A stretch of 64,000 nt of DNA from assembly GCF_001458255.1 (NCBI RefSeq), contig NZ_CYSB01000029.1, forward strand, positions 175,875-239,874, given 5' to 3'. The notes below the pieces were generated by a model that was not told the origin of the DNA, did no database searches, and worked only from the letters and a program-made list of their open reading frames with translations. Origin of the DNA: Thalassovita autumnalis (GTDB taxonomy: Bacteria; Pseudomonadota; Alphaproteobacteria; Rhodobacterales; Rhodobacteraceae). Position numbers and translations under genes: made by a program. Positions 35,505 to 44,623 of this stretch are shown here, in pieces (the first letter of the stretch is position 1; each line of letters opens with the position of its first letter).

Positions 35505-36547
35505 CTGAGACCCTCAAACGGGTCGTGTTCGATCAGGTCTTCGGACCAGCCCAGCGTTTCCCAGCTGTGCGCCATATGTTCAGGCAACGGCGCTTCGATA
35601 GAGGTCACCTTGCCGGTCACCGGATGCTCAAACTGCATCTGGCGCGCATGCAGGTGCAGCTTCTTCGAAATGGCACCCCCCAGCTGAGCGCCCCAACCGT
35701 CGCCCAGATTTTCCTGACCCGAGCCACCATATTTGCCATCGCCGATGATCGGGTGGCCAATCTCAGCCATATGCGCACGCAGCTGATGGGTGCGGCCGGT
35801 CACCGGCTCCATCGCCACCCAGGCCGCACGCCCCGCCACACGGTAAAGCGTGGCATAAAGCGTATGCGCCCGTTTCGCGCCATCAGTGCGATCAATCTCA
35901 CGCGGGTGCACGCAGATCATCTTCTCACCTTCGCCGTGGCGGCCATGACCCGGCGCTTTCACCAGACCATATTTCACCTCCCCCAGATAGGGGGTCGGCA
36001 CCCCGGCCACCAACGCCCAATAGATCTTGCGCGTTTGTTTGTGACGGATCGCGGCAGTCAGGGCCTGCGCGATCTGACGGGTCCGCGCCAGCAACAGCAC
36101 GCCCGAGGTGTCTTTATCAAGGCGATGCACCAGCCGCGGTTTTTCCTCAAAACCAAACTTCAGCGCCTCCGCCAGACCATCCACATGGCGTTTCTGCTTG
36201 CTGCCGCCCTGGGTCGGCAGGCCGGCGGGTTTGTTGATCGCGATGATATGGTCATCGCGGTAGATCACGGAGGACTGGATCAGCTTTTCATCCGCGGGCG
36301 AAATCTTGGGTTTGGCAGGCTCAGCGGGCTGTTCCCCCGCCTCTGGCAGCGGCGGAATACGCACGGTCTGACCGGTTTCCAACCGGGTAGAGGCCTTGAC
36401 CCGGCCGCCATCGACGCGCAGCTCACCTTTGCGGCACATCTTCTCAATGCGGCCCTGCGCAACATGCGGGAACATCCGTTTCAGCCAGCGGTCCAACCGC
36501 TGATCGCCGTCACCCGGCCCCACTGTGATCATCTGTACCCGGCTCAT
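35501..36547 (-). CDS. rluC: RluA/RluC-family 23S rRNA pseudouridine synthase
   Basis: 348 residues from ATG 36547, which overlaps the crcB stop (ATGA). An S4 RNA-binding domain (about 14-65, QRLDRWLKRMFPHVAQGRIEKMCRKGELRVDGGRVK) precedes the catalytic domain, with HRLDKDTSGVLLL placing the catalytic Asp at 144, plus PVTGRTHQLRAHMAEIGHPIIGD. RluC isomerises U955, U2504 and U2580 of 23S rRNA in E. coli; RluA/RluD-type specificity cannot be excluded. The frame is open further upstream but passes through crcB. Confidence 0.9.
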   Translation of the reverse strand: MSRVQMITVGPGDGDQRLDRWLKRMFPHVAQGRIEKMCRKGELRVDGGRVKASTRLETGQTVRIPPLPEAGEQPAEPAKPKISPADEKLIQSSVIYRDDHIIAINKPAGLPTQGGSKQKRHVDGLAEALKFGFEEKPRLVHRLDKDTSGVLLLARTRQIAQALTAAIRHKQTRKIYWALVAGVPTPYLGEVKYGLVKAPGHGRHGEGEKMICVHPREIDRTDGAKRAHTLYATLYRVAGRAAWVAMEPVTGRTHQLRAHMAEIGHPIIGDGKYGGSGQENLGDGWGAQLGGAISKKLHLHARQMQFEHPVTGKVTSIEAPLPEHMAHSWETLGWSEDLIEHDPFEGLR

Positions 36548-36921
36548 GCCAACACCCATCGCATCAAGTAAACGCCTGCCACCAGTGCTGCCAGCGAACA
36601 GACCACCGACAGCCCAACATAAAGCGCCGCCCACCCCAGCTGCCCGCGTTCGAACAGCGTGTAGGCTTCCAAAGAAAAGGCCGAAAACGTGGTAAAGCCG
36701 CCCAAAATTCCCGTCATCAAAAACGGGTTCAGCTGACTCAGACCTTTCTGGCCCAGATAGACCACACACATCCCCATCAGGCCCGAGCCCAGCACATTCA
36801 CAAACAACACGCCCAGCGGAAAACCAGACCCCAGTAGTTTGAAAATGGCCACCCCCGAGAGATAGCGCATCACGGCGCCCAAGGCCCCGCCAAGGGCCAC
36901 ATGGAATGCGGTGGTCAACAT
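36544..36921 (-). CDS. crcB: Fluoride exporter CrcB/Fluc
   Basis: 125 residues, four hydrophobic helices. Family signatures: GGALGAVMRYLSG near residues 9-21, NVLGSGLMG, and FLMTGILGGFTTFSAFSLE, which lines the fluoride pore. Works as a dual-topology dimer. GGAGGGG lies about 6 bases before ATG 36921. I see no fluoride riboswitch in the short gap before it. First gene of crcB-rluC-HAD-atp12. Confidence 0.94.
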   Translation of the reverse strand: MLTTAFHVALGGALGAVMRYLSGVAIFKLLGSGFPLGVLFVNVLGSGLMGMCVVYLGQKGLSQLNPFLMTGILGGFTTFSAFSLEAYTLFERGQLGWAALYVGLSVVCSLAALVAGVYLMRWVLA

Positions 36922-37078
36922 GGCGCCCCTCCTGCGGGTTGAGGGGTGAATTGTCAAGTTTTGCAGCGCGGGTGCCGCCTATGCCCCGGACGCATAGCAA
37001 CCTGATGTGTTGCAGTTTGAGTATTTTTGAAACAGTGAAAGTGCCTTCATCGTTTCCCAAATACTCATCTGCACGACG

Positions 37079-38392
37079 CTAATCGCCGCGCTTACGCCGG
37101 AGGTTCTCAAAATACTCCAGCCGCTTTTTCAGATCACGCTCAAACCCACGTTCCACCGGTTGATAGAACTGTTCCCTCGGCATGGTTTCGGGGAAGTAGT
37201 TCTGGCCCGAAAAGCCATCTTCGGCGTCGTGGTCATAGGCGTAGCCCGTGCCGTAGCCCTGATCCTTCATCATCTGGGTCGGTGCGTTCAGGATGTGTTT
37301 GGGCGGCGGCTCTGAGCCGTGTTTCTTGGCGGCACGGCGCGCTGCCTTATAAGCCATGTAGCCGGCGTTGGTTTTCGGCGCGAGGGCCAGATAAATCACC
37401 GCCTGCGCCAGCGCCAATTCCCCCTCGGGAGAGCCGAGGCGCTCATAGGCCTCCCAGGCGTGCATACAGACGGTTTGGGCCTGTGGATCCGCCAACGCGA
37501 TATCTTCGACCGACATGCGCAGCAAACGGCGCGCCAGATAGCGGGGATCTTCGCCACCTTCGAGCATACGCGCATACCAGTAGAGCGCCGCATCAGGATC
37601 TGAGCCGCGCACCGATTTATGCAGCGCTGAGATGAGGTTATAATGTTCCTCACCGGATTTATCGTATTTGGCTGCGCGTTTCATCAGCCGGTTTGACAGG
37701 GCTTCGCGATTCAGCGGTGCATCGACCTGCCAGGCGGCAACCTGTTCGATCAGATTAAGCAATGCACGCCCGTCGCCATCGGCCATTTCCAACAGCGCGT
37801 CGCGCGCGTCCTTGTCCAGCGGCAGTTGGCGGTTCAGCTCAGCCTCGGCGCGGGCGGTCAGCGCCTCCAGCTCCTCAGGCGACAGCCGTTCCAGCACCAA
37901 CACCTGCGAACGAGACAGAACCGCTGCGTTCAATTCAAAACTGGGGTTTTCCGTGGTCGCCCCGACCAAGAGGATGGTGCCATCTTCCATATGGGGCAGG
38001 AAGCCATCCTGCTGCGCCTTGTTGAACCGATGGATCTCATCCACGAACAGCAGCGTGCCCTGCCCGTTCTGACGCCGGATCTTGGCGGCCTCAAAGACTT
38101 TGCGCAGCTCCGGAACCCCGGTGAAAATCGCGCTGATCTGGACGAAGTGCAAATCCGTTTCATCCGCCAGCAGTCGCGCGATGGTTGTCTTGCCCACCCC
38201 CGGCGGCCCCCAGAAGATCAGCGAAGACAGGCTGCCTGATCGCAGCATCACGCCCAGCGGTGCCTCCTCACCCAGAACCTGCTGCTGGCCGATCACCTCG
38301 GACAGGGATTTGGGCCGCAATCGGTCCGCCAGCGGGCGCGGCGCCGTATCCGCCACGGGTGCGGGGGTTTCAGATTGAAAAAGATCAGCCAT
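37079..38392 (-). CDS. rarA: Replication-associated recombination protein A (RarA/MgsA)
   Basis: 437-residue AAA+ ATPase. Walker A GPPGVGKTT near 62-70, Walker B FVDEIHRFNKAQQDGFLPHMEDG, sensor region GATTENPSFELNAAVLSRSQVLVL, and the C-terminal tetramerisation part PRYLARRLLRMSVEDIALADPQA. Acts at stalled replication forks with SSB. The N-terminal end carries LADRLRPKSLSEVIGQQ. Begins 3 bases after the DegP/Q stop on the same strand. Confidence 0.95.
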   Translation of the reverse strand: MADLFQSETPAPVADTAPRPLADRLRPKSLSEVIGQQQVLGEEAPLGVMLRSGSLSSLIFWGPPGVGKTTIARLLADETDLHFVQISAIFTGVPELRKVFEAAKIRRQNGQGTLLFVDEIHRFNKAQQDGFLPHMEDGTILLVGATTENPSFELNAAVLSRSQVLVLERLSPEELEALTARAEAELNRQLPLDKDARDALLEMADGDGRALLNLIEQVAAWQVDAPLNREALSNRLMKRAAKYDKSGEEHYNLISALHKSVRGSDPDAALYWYARMLEGGEDPRYLARRLLRMSVEDIALADPQAQTVCMHAWEAYERLGSPEGELALAQAVIYLALAPKTNAGYMAYKAARRAAKKHGSEPPPKHILNAPTQMMKDQGYGTGYAYDHDAEDGFSGQNYFPETMPREQFYQPVERGFERDLKKRLEYFENLRRKRGD

Positions 38393-38395
38393 GGG

Positions 38396-39796
38396 TCAGA
38401 GTCTGAACCGGATCTGCACCCGCTGCAACCCGCGTTGCACCACAATGGCGACGCGGCGGCTGGCCTGATCCAGCGCCTTAGCCACAGCTTGGGGGCTGTC
38501 TGTTTCCACACCGTTGATGCCCAGCACCAGATCGCCCGTGCGCAGACCAACCTGCGCGCCGTAGGGGCCCGGATCCTCAATCACCACGCCCGATGTGTCA
38601 AACCGCAACCCGTATTGCGCCACCACTGCCGGGTTCACCTGCGACAGTTGCAGGCCAGGCAGCGCTGCGCCTTTATTCAAGGTCAGTGTGGCGCGCGGCG
38701 GATCCTCGGGGGCGAGGACCAATGACACCTCAACATCCTGCCGGCTGCCATCGCGGTACAGCGTCACCGGCACCGTGCTGCCCAGCCCTGCAACGGACAT
38801 GCGGAAAATCATCTCCTGTGGGCTGTTCACCTCAGCGCCTGCGACCAGCTGGATCACATCGCCTGCCTCAACGCCAGCGGCGCGAAACGGGCTGGCTTCA
38901 TGCAGGCCGGAAATCAGAACCCCACCGGGCCGGTCCAGCCCCAGACTCTCGGCAATATCATTGTCGATCGTTTGCCCGCTCATCCCGGCCCAGGGACGCT
39001 GGAAGGTCTCAAACCCCTGACGGGCTTGCGCCACGAACTGCGCCACCAGATCAGAAGGAATGGCAAAACCCACCCCGTTGGAGCCACCCGAGCGCGTCAG
39101 GATTGAGGTGTTCACCCCAATCAGCGCGCCATTTACGTCAATCAATGCCCCACCCGAGTTGCCAGGGTTGATCGCCGCGTCGGTCTGCAGGAAATAGCCC
39201 CGCGCCGCGCCTGTGGCGACACCGGATCGCGCCAGACCAGATACGATGCCGCTGCTGACGGTCTGGCCGATCCCAAAGGGGTTGCCGATGGCCAGCACCA
39301 GTTCCCCGACCTCCACCGCGCCGCTGTCGCGCAGCGGCAGGTAGGGCATTTCAGGGGCGTCTTTCAGTTTCAGGATTGCCAGATCGCTGTCTTCATCCGC
39401 CAGCACAACCTCAGCCGCATATTCCCGCCGGTCCTTCAGCACCACGCGGATATCCGTCGCGCCGCCCACCACATGGAAGTTCGACACCACATAGCCATCC
39501 GCCGACAGGATCACGCCCGATCCGAGTGAGTTCTGCACCTGGGGGCGGCTTTCGCCAAAATCCCGGAAGAAGTTGCGGAAGAACGGATCGTTTTGAAATG
39601 GGCTCTGACGGGCCTGCACAATGCGTTTCGCGTAGATGTTCACAACGGCGGGCGCGGCCTGTTTGACCAAAGGCGCAAAGCCCAATGCGATCTCAGCCTG
39701 CGATGTGGGGATCTTGGTCTCAGCCACCGCAGGGGTGATCACCGAGGTGATGCCAAGTGAAAGGGCAAAAACGAATGCAGGCAGCGTGCGCAACAT
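38396..39796 (-). CDS. degQ: Do-family periplasmic serine protease (DegP/DegQ-like)
   Basis: 466 residues. Signal peptide (MLRTLPAFVFALSLGITSVITPAVA, about 1-25); trypsin-like domain with His108, Asp138 and Ser214 (NPGNSGGAL); two PDZ domains, about 260-350 and 380-460. It degrades or holds misfolded periplasmic proteins. An insertion with RQSPFQNDPFFRNFF marks the LA loop. DegP versus DegQ cannot be decided from sequence. Upstream of rarA, probably co-transcribed. Confidence 0.92.
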   Translation of the reverse strand: MLRTLPAFVFALSLGITSVITPAVAETKIPTSQAEIALGFAPLVKQAAPAVVNIYAKRIVQARQSPFQNDPFFRNFFRDFGESRPQVQNSLGSGVILSADGYVVSNFHVVGGATDIRVVLKDRREYAAEVVLADEDSDLAILKLKDAPEMPYLPLRDSGAVEVGELVLAIGNPFGIGQTVSSGIVSGLARSGVATGAARGYFLQTDAAINPGNSGGALIDVNGALIGVNTSILTRSGGSNGVGFAIPSDLVAQFVAQARQGFETFQRPWAGMSGQTIDNDIAESLGLDRPGGVLISGLHEASPFRAAGVEAGDVIQLVAGAEVNSPQEMIFRMSVAGLGSTVPVTLYRDGSRQDVEVSLVLAPEDPPRATLTLNKGAALPGLQLSQVNPAVVAQYGLRFDTSGVVIEDPGPYGAQVGLRTGDLVLGINGVETDSPQAVAKALDQASRRVAIVVQRGLQRVQIRFRL

Positions 39797-39899
39797 GGGG
39801 ATCCTCTAAATCAATCTTGCAGATGATATGCGGCCGGCCCGTTGCGAATGCAAGGCGGACCGGCCGACCGGGGAGAACCCTGTAATGACTTGGCTGAAA

Positions 39900-40973
39900 T
39901 CAGCCGGCTTTGCGCATCGGCATGGCCCGGCGGGTGTCCACCGCCTGTGCCAGACGGCGCAGCATGAATTCGGTATCCTCCCAACCAAGGCAGCCATCAG
40001 TGATCGACTGGCCGTAGACCAGCTTCTGGCCTTTCACCAGATCCTGACGGCCCTCAACCAGATTGCTTTCGATCATCACACCGGTGATGCGGCGGTCGCC
40101 TGCTTCCATCTGGCCGGCGATGTCTTCCAGCACGGCGGGTTGTTTCAACGGATCCTTGCCGCTGTTGGCATGGCTGGCGTCGATCATCACATGAGGGCGA
40201 ATACCGTCTTGTTCCGCCATCCGGCAGGCCGCATCGACTGAGGTCGCGTCAAAGTTGGTGCCGCCACCGCCGCGCAGAATGATGTGGCAATCCGGATTGC
40301 CATTGGTCGCCGCAATCGCCGCGCGGCCGTTTTTCGCCAGCGCCATGAAATGATGGGGATGTGCCGCCGAACGTACCGCATCAATGGCGATCTGGACGTT
40401 GCCCCGGGTGCCGTTTTTGAAGCCAACCGGGCAGCTGAGGCCCGAAGCCATTTCCCGGTGGATCTGACTTTCAGTGGTGCGCGCACCAATAGCGGCCCAG
40501 CTGACCAGATCGCTGATGTATTGTGGCACGGCGCTGTCCAGGAACTCCGTTCCAACCGGCAGGCCCATCTGGTTCACATCGATCAGCAGCTGGCGCGCCA
40601 CCTCAAGGCCCGCATCGATGCAGAAAGATCCATCCAGACCGGGATCATTGATCAACCCTTTCCAGCCCGAAATGGTGCGCGGTTTCTCAAAGTAGACCCG
40701 CATGACAATCTCCAGATTGTCGCCCAGCTCCTCACGCAGTGGCTGCAGCTTCTTGGCGTAGTCGACCGCCGCTTCGGGATCGTGGATCGAACAGGGGCCG
40801 ACCACAACGATCAGACGATCATCGTGACCATGCAGGATCTTTTGCACCGCCGCCCGGCCGTCCAGCACAGTGCGGATTGATTTGGCGGTGATCGGCAGCT
40901 TGGCCGCCAGTTCATCGGGGGCGCGCATTTCCATCATATCGGCGATGCGCAGGTTTTCGGTTTGGGTGGTCAT
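39900..40973 (-). CDS. aroG: 3-deoxy-7-phosphoheptulonate (DAHP) synthase, class I
   Basis: 357 residues. First step of aromatic amino-acid synthesis: phosphoenolpyruvate plus erythrose 4-phosphate. Class I (AroFGH-type) motifs: VVGPCSIHDPEAA, MRVYFEKPRTISGWKGLINDP, FLDSAVPQYISDLVSWAAIGARTTESQ, FKNGTRGN, MIDASHANSGKDP. Preceded by a 25-codon leader peptide with six consecutive aromatic codons and a terminator hairpin, so expression should respond to charged tRNA-Phe, -Tyr or -Trp. Confidence 0.95.
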   Translation of the reverse strand: MTTQTENLRIADMMEMRAPDELAAKLPITAKSIRTVLDGRAAVQKILHGHDDRLIVVVGPCSIHDPEAAVDYAKKLQPLREELGDNLEIVMRVYFEKPRTISGWKGLINDPGLDGSFCIDAGLEVARQLLIDVNQMGLPVGTEFLDSAVPQYISDLVSWAAIGARTTESQIHREMASGLSCPVGFKNGTRGNVQIAIDAVRSAAHPHHFMALAKNGRAAIAATNGNPDCHIILRGGGGTNFDATSVDAACRMAEQDGIRPHVMIDASHANSGKDPLKQPAVLEDIAGQMEAGDRRITGVMIESNLVEGRQDLVKGQKLVYGQSITDGCLGWEDTEFMLRRLAQAVDTRRAMPMRKAG

Positions 40974-41036
40974 TTTGTGGCGTCCTAGATTTTGTCTGTC
41001 TGGATGCCCCCTTGGTCCTGAACCTTGGGCGGATAC

Positions 41037-41061
41037 AAAAAGACCGCCCGGAGGGGGCGGT
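41037..41061 (-). terminator. Attenuator terminator upstream of aroG
   Basis: On the minus strand: ACCGCC (41061-41056), 7-base loop, GGCGGT (41048-41043), C, then TTTTT (41041-41037). It lies 36 bases past the leader stop and 63 bases before aroG. The leader contains a second GGCGGT (41124-41119) and CGGAGGGG (41118-41111), both able to pair with the terminator 5' arm or loop and so to prevent it forming. Confidence 0.82.
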
Positions 41062-41096
41062 TCGTTTGGTATCTCTGGTGCGTATGTTCTGGTAAT

Positions 41097-41174
41097 TCAG
41101 TACGCGCAGACCCCTCCGACCGCCGGATGGCTCGGATAAAAGTAATACCAAAAAGATGCGGTCTGGTAGGTCAT
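41097..41174 (-). CDS. aroL-leader: Aromatic leader peptide of the aroG attenuator
   Basis: 25 codons from ATG 41174 to TGA 41099-41097. Residues 8-13 are Phe-Trp-Tyr-Tyr-Phe-Tyr (codons 41153-41136), with further Tyr at positions 3 and 25. Six adjacent codons for all three aromatic amino acids, directly before a DAHP synthase and followed by a terminator, is the layout of trp/phe-type leader peptides. If any aromatic aminoacyl-tRNA is scarce, the ribosome stalls there and leaves the antiterminator segment free. The symbol is descriptive only. No strong Shine-Dalgarno is visible. Confidence 0.82.
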   Translation of the reverse strand: MTYQTASFWYYFYPSHPAVGGVCAY

Positions 41175-41199
41175 GTCCAGACGCTAACGGCGATTCGGG

Positions 41200-41228
41200 A
41201 TTCTGTAAAGGCGGAAAAAACGGCGCAA
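41200..41228 (-). promoter_or_regulatory. Putative promoter of the aroG leader transcript
   Basis: Minus strand TTGCGC (41228-41223), 17 bases, CAGAAT (41205-41200). Start near 41193 would leave about 20 bases before the leader ATG. Confidence 0.48.
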
Positions 41229-41298
41229 TTTTAGGGGTTTGGGGATGACACCCAGAAACTGCGCGCTACCTCTGTCTGGAAATGACAGGACCTGCCTG

Positions 41299-41682
41299 AT
41301 GCCAAAGTCACCAGAAACACGCACGCTCTACAATGCGGATTGTCCGATCTGCAACGCTGAGATTGGCCACTACGCGGTATATGCTGAGGCCCGCGCCCTG
41401 CCCCTGGGATTCGAGGATCTGAACAGCGTGGACCTGTCAGGCTGGGGCGTCAGCGCTGAGGACGCGGCCAAGCGTCTGCACGTGTTGCATCAGGGGCAGC
41501 TCTACGTCGGTTTTGACGCTTTCCTGATCCTCTGGGAGCAGCTACCGCGGTACCGGTTTGCAGCGCGCCTGGGCCGCCTGCCCGGGGTCTATCAGCTGGC
41601 CTGCTGGGGCTATGAAAAAATCGCCGCGCCCTGGCTCTACAACGCGCATAAGCGCAGGCAAGCCCGTCAAAGCACGACATAG
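41299..41682 (+). CDS. DUF393 (DCC family) thiol-disulfide-like protein
   Basis: 127 residues from ATG 41299, with AGGA 8 bases upstream. N-terminal YNADCPICNAEIGHY carries the D-C-x2-C (DCC) motif, then a region with LHVLHQGQLYVGFDAFLILWEQLPRYRF typical of the family. Predicted thioredoxin-like fold; function unknown. A shared terminator lies directly after it, tail-to-tail with rplQ. Confidence 0.84.
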   Translation: MPKSPETRTLYNADCPICNAEIGHYAVYAEARALPLGFEDLNSVDLSGWGVSAEDAAKRLHVLHQGQLYVGFDAFLILWEQLPRYRFAARLGRLPGVYQLACWGYEKIAAPWLYNAHKRRQARQSTT

Positions 41683-41713
41683 AAAAACCCCCGCACCATT
41701 TCTGGTACGGGGG
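41683..41713 (-). terminator. Terminator of the alpha ribosomal operon (after rplQ)
   Basis: CCCCCGTACC / GGTGCGGGGG with one internal mismatch and a 6-base loop; minus-strand transcripts then meet TTTTT (41687-41683). 28 bases after the rplQ stop. Confidence 0.85.
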
Positions 41714-41741
41714 CAAAGGTCCGGTCTAATGACCGAGGATC

Positions 41742-42164
41742 TTATTCGTCAGCCGCTGCTTCTTCAGCTGCAACGCGGGCTTTGTCAGCCGCGCCTTTGG
41801 CGTCGACGTCACGATCAACGAATTCGATGATCGCCATCGGTGCCATGTCGCCATAGCGGAAGCCGGCCTTCAGGATACGGACGTAGCCGCCCTGACGGTC
41901 CTTGTAGCGCGGGCCCAGAACGTCAAACAGTTTGGTGACATACTGGTCCTGCTTCAGCTTGGAAGCTGCCTGACGACGGGCGTGCAGATCGCCACGTTTC
42001 GCCAGAGTGATCATCTTTTCGATGATCGGGCGCAGTTCTTTTGCTTTCGGCAGGGTGGTTTTGATCTGTTCATGTTCGATCAGCGAACCGGCCATGTTCG
42101 AGAACAGCGCTTTGCGGTGTTCATGAGTACGGTTCAGGCGGCGGTAACCACGAGCGTGACGCAT
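41742..42164 (-). CDS. rplQ: 50S ribosomal protein L17
   Basis: 140 residues. [52 protein letters not shown] is the L17 signature; the C-terminal 20 residues are an Ala/Glu-rich extension ([13 protein letters not shown]). Last gene of rpsM-rpsK-rpoA-rplQ, 154 bases after rpoA, followed by a terminator. Confidence 0.97.
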   Translation of the reverse strand: MRHARGYRRLNRTHEHRKALFSNMAGSLIEHEQIKTTLPKAKELRPIIEKMITLAKRGDLHARRQAASKLKQDQYVTKLFDVLGPRYKDRQGGYVRILKAGFRYGDMAPMAIIEFVDRDVDAKGAADKARVAAEEAAADE

Positions 42165-42318
42165 TGTTTATCTCCTAAGTCTTGCGTTTTTGCTTTGTCA
42201 GGCCAGCGATGCGTGTCGCGGGCTCTCCTTGGGGTCTTGTGACCCAGATGGTCCCCGGCAGGTCCGGGCATTTGCAACGCAGGGCGGCCCACTGGACCGC
42301 CCCGGTATTCTGTATGGC

Positions 42319-43335
42319 TTAGAAAGCGTCTTCGAACTTCTTCGCCAGATCTTCGATGTTATCCGGCGGCCAGTCCTCGACATCCATGCCCAGGTGCAGG
42401 CCCATGCCCGACAGAACTTCTTTGATCTCGTTCAGCGACTTGCGGCCGAAGTTCGGGGTGCGGAGCATCTCGGCTTCGGTTTTCTGGATCAGGTCGCCAA
42501 TGTAAACGATGTTGTCGTTCTTCAGGCAGTTGGCCGAACGTACCGACAGTTCCAGCTCGTCCACTTTCTTCAACAGAAGCGGGTTGAACTCGAGACCATC
42601 GTCTTCGTCCTGACGGCCAGCGGCTTCGGGCTCTTCGAAGTTTACGAAGATCGACAGCTGATCCTGCAGAATGCGCGCCGCAAATGCGATCGCATCTTCC
42701 GGGGTGATCGAACCGTCGGTTTCCACCTTCATGGTCAGTTTGTCATAGTCCAGAACCTGACCTTCACGGGTCGGCTGAACGTCATACGAAACCTTTTTGA
42801 CCGGCGAGTAGATGGCGTCAATCGGCATCAGGCCGATGGGCGCATCTTCCGGCTTGTTACGGTCCGCAGGGACGTAGCCTTTGCCGGTGTTGACGGTCAG
42901 TTCCATGTAGAGATCGGCACCATCGTCCAGGTGGCAGATCACGTGTTCCTTGTTCAGGATCTCGATGCCAGCGCTGTCCGAAATGTCACCAGCAGTCACA
43001 ACTGCCGGACCTTTGGCGTTGATCGACAGGCGCTTAGGGCCTTCGACTTCCATGCGCAGCGACACACCTTTGAGGTTCAGAACCACATCGGTCACGTCTT
43101 CACGCACGCCAGCAACGCTGGAGAATTCATGCAGAACGTTGTCAATCTGAACGCTGGTGATGGCTGCGCCCTGCAGCGAGCTCATCAGAACGCGGCGCAG
43201 CGCGTTGCCCAAGGTCAGACCAAAACCGCGTTCCAGCGGCTCGGCAACCAGGGTTGCCTGACGAGTCGGGTCGTTGCCCGGCTTCACGTCAAGCTGGGTC
43301 GGCTTGATCAATTCTGCCCAGTTCTTGTGGATCAT
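42319..43335 (-). CDS. rpoA: RNA polymerase alpha subunit
   Basis: 338 residues from ATG 43335. N-terminal domain (assembly, about 1-235) includes [28 protein letters not shown]-terminal domain (about 255-338) includes [48 protein letters not shown], the part that contacts UP elements and activators. An upstream in-frame start at 43371 is less likely. In the alpha operon between rpsK and rplQ. Confidence 0.97.
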   Translation of the reverse strand: MIHKNWAELIKPTQLDVKPGNDPTRQATLVAEPLERGFGLTLGNALRRVLMSSLQGAAITSVQIDNVLHEFSSVAGVREDVTDVVLNLKGVSLRMEVEGPKRLSINAKGPAVVTAGDISDSAGIEILNKEHVICHLDDGADLYMELTVNTGKGYVPADRNKPEDAPIGLMPIDAIYSPVKKVSYDVQPTREGQVLDYDKLTMKVETDGSITPEDAIAFAARILQDQLSIFVNFEEPEAAGRQDEDDGLEFNPLLLKKVDELELSVRSANCLKNDNIVYIGDLIQKTEAEMLRTPNFGRKSLNEIKEVLSGMGLHLGMDVEDWPPDNIEDLAKKFEDAF

Positions 43336-43446
43336 GCGTCCCTCCATTCCTGTTCTGTCCCCATGTCCCAAAGACAGAACGCCCGAGGTTTCAAAATGAC
43401 ATACTGGGGCCGCGTCTCAGACACAGCCCCAGTCTTAAAAGCTGGA

Positions 43447-43839
43447 TTAAACCCGGCGGCGTTTCGGCGGGCGGCAGCCGTTGTGTGCGATCGGGGTTAC
43501 ATCACGGATCGAGGTGATGTTGAAACCAATCGCGGCCAGTGCGCGCAGAGCCGATTCACGGCCCGAACCGGGGCCCTGAACTTCAACTTCCAGGGTTTTA
43601 ACACCGTGTTCCTGCGCTTTTTTGCCTGCGTCTTCAGCAGCCATCTGAGCGGCATAAGGGGTCGACTTACGCGAGCCCTTGAAACCCATGGTGCCGGCAG
43701 ACGACCACGAAATGGCGTTGCCCTGCACGTCAGAGATCAGGATTTTGGTGTTGTTGAAGCTGGAGTTTACGTGTGCAACGCCAGCTGCGATGTTTTTGGA
43801 GACCTTTTTCTTGCCCCCACGACGGGTATCACGTGCCAT
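43447..43839 (-). CDS. rpsK: 30S ribosomal protein S11
   Basis: 130 residues. [46 protein letters not shown] and [19 protein letters not shown], the complete S11 pattern. Platform protein near the E site. 15 bases after rpsM. Confidence 0.98.
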   Translation of the reverse strand: MARDTRRGGKKKVSKNIAAGVAHVNSSFNNTKILISDVQGNAISWSSAGTMGFKGSRKSTPYAAQMAAEDAGKKAQEHGVKTLEVEVQGPGSGRESALRALAAIGFNITSIRDVTPIAHNGCRPPKRRRV

Positions 43840-43854
43840 TGGTAGCTACCTCCC

Positions 43855-44223
43855 TTACTTCTTCTTACCGGCAATGGCCTTTGCGGGGCCTTTGCGAGTA
43901 CGAGCGTTGGTGTGAGTACGCTGACCGCGAACCGGCAGGTTACGACGGTGGCGCAGGCCACGGTAGCAGCCCAGGTCCATCAGGCGCTTGATGTTCATGG
44001 TCACTTCACGACGTAGGTCACCTTCAACGGTGTAGTTGGCGTCGATGTGCTCACGAATGGCCAGCACTTCGGCGTCCGACAGTTCGTTGACGCGACGGGT
44101 AAAGTCGATTTTCACGGCTTCGCAGATTGCTTCGGCCGAGGTCTGGCCGATGCCAGTGATGTAGGTGAGGGCGATCGGGACCCGTTTAGAGGTCGGGATG
44201 TTAACGCCGGCGATACGTGCCAC
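43855..44223 (-). CDS. rpsM: 30S ribosomal protein S13
   Basis: 122 residues. [29 protein letters not shown] at the start and [25 protein letters not shown] at the end, standard S13. Head protein contacting tRNA and the L5 bridge. First gene of the alpha operon here, with its own promoter; rpmJ is absent from the usual place. Confidence 0.98.
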   Translation of the reverse strand: MARIAGVNIPTSKRVPIALTYITGIGQTSAEAICEAVKIDFTRRVNELSDAEVLAIREHIDANYTVEGDLRREVTMNIKRLMDLGCYRGLRHRRNLPVRGQRTHTNARTRKGPAKAIAGKKK

Positions 44224-44379
44224 GTGTCACTTTCCTTTTCAGTTGCGGTTCCGTAGTTCCAGAACCTTTTTTCACAACATCAAGCCCGGCGGGATATCAC
44301 CGGGCCTTTGCTGATCTAGGTGGTCTGTATCCCGGCCAAAGCGCCGCGACACAAAATGATTCTCTCAAAGAGATGTTGG

Positions 44380-44408
44380 TACTTATGAAGTTTCCCAGAG
44401 GAGGTCAA
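44380..44408 (-). promoter_or_regulatory. Promoter of the alpha ribosomal operon
   Basis: Minus strand TTGACC (44408-44403), 17 bases, TAAGTA (44385-44380), about 157 bases before rpsM. The 400-base gap 44224-44623 holds only this, the adk terminator, and a hairpin near 44286-44308. Confidence 0.68.
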
Positions 44409-44573
44409 GCAGCGAAAGGGTTTCGGCCTTATGAAACACGTCAAACTGCGTCTCTGCGACCTAGACGAAACACCTTGTCGGCATTCGGGCGTCCAGCCGC
44501 AGAAGTGGCGGCTCATTCGGCAGGCCGCTGAGCTTCGCCGGAAATGCGCCTGAACGGCTGCAAGCTGAATAGC

Positions 44574-44603
44574 AAAAACCCCCGGCAATCTGCCAAGGGT
44601 TTT
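44574..44603 (-). terminator. Terminator after adk
   Basis: Minus strand AACCC-TT-GGCA / TGCC-GG-GGGTT type stem with an internal bulge, followed by TTTTT (about 44578-44574), 20 bases after the adk stop. Confidence 0.72.
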
Positions 44604-44623
44604 CAAAAGCTTTACCGACCTGA

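Noticed and set aside
40912..41151. A 79-codon minus-strand frame overlapping the aroG leader and aroG start
   Set aside because: It runs through the terminator hairpin and into aroG in another frame; the 25-codon aromatic leader explains the region better.
42190..43845. A 551-codon plus-strand open frame opposite rpoA and rpsK
   Set aside because: Shadow of highly biased ribosomal codons; no family pattern, no Shine-Dalgarno.
44316..44606. A 96-codon minus-strand frame between adk and rpsM
   Set aside because: Covers the adk terminator and the alpha-operon promoter; composition is not protein-like (Cys/Arg-rich).
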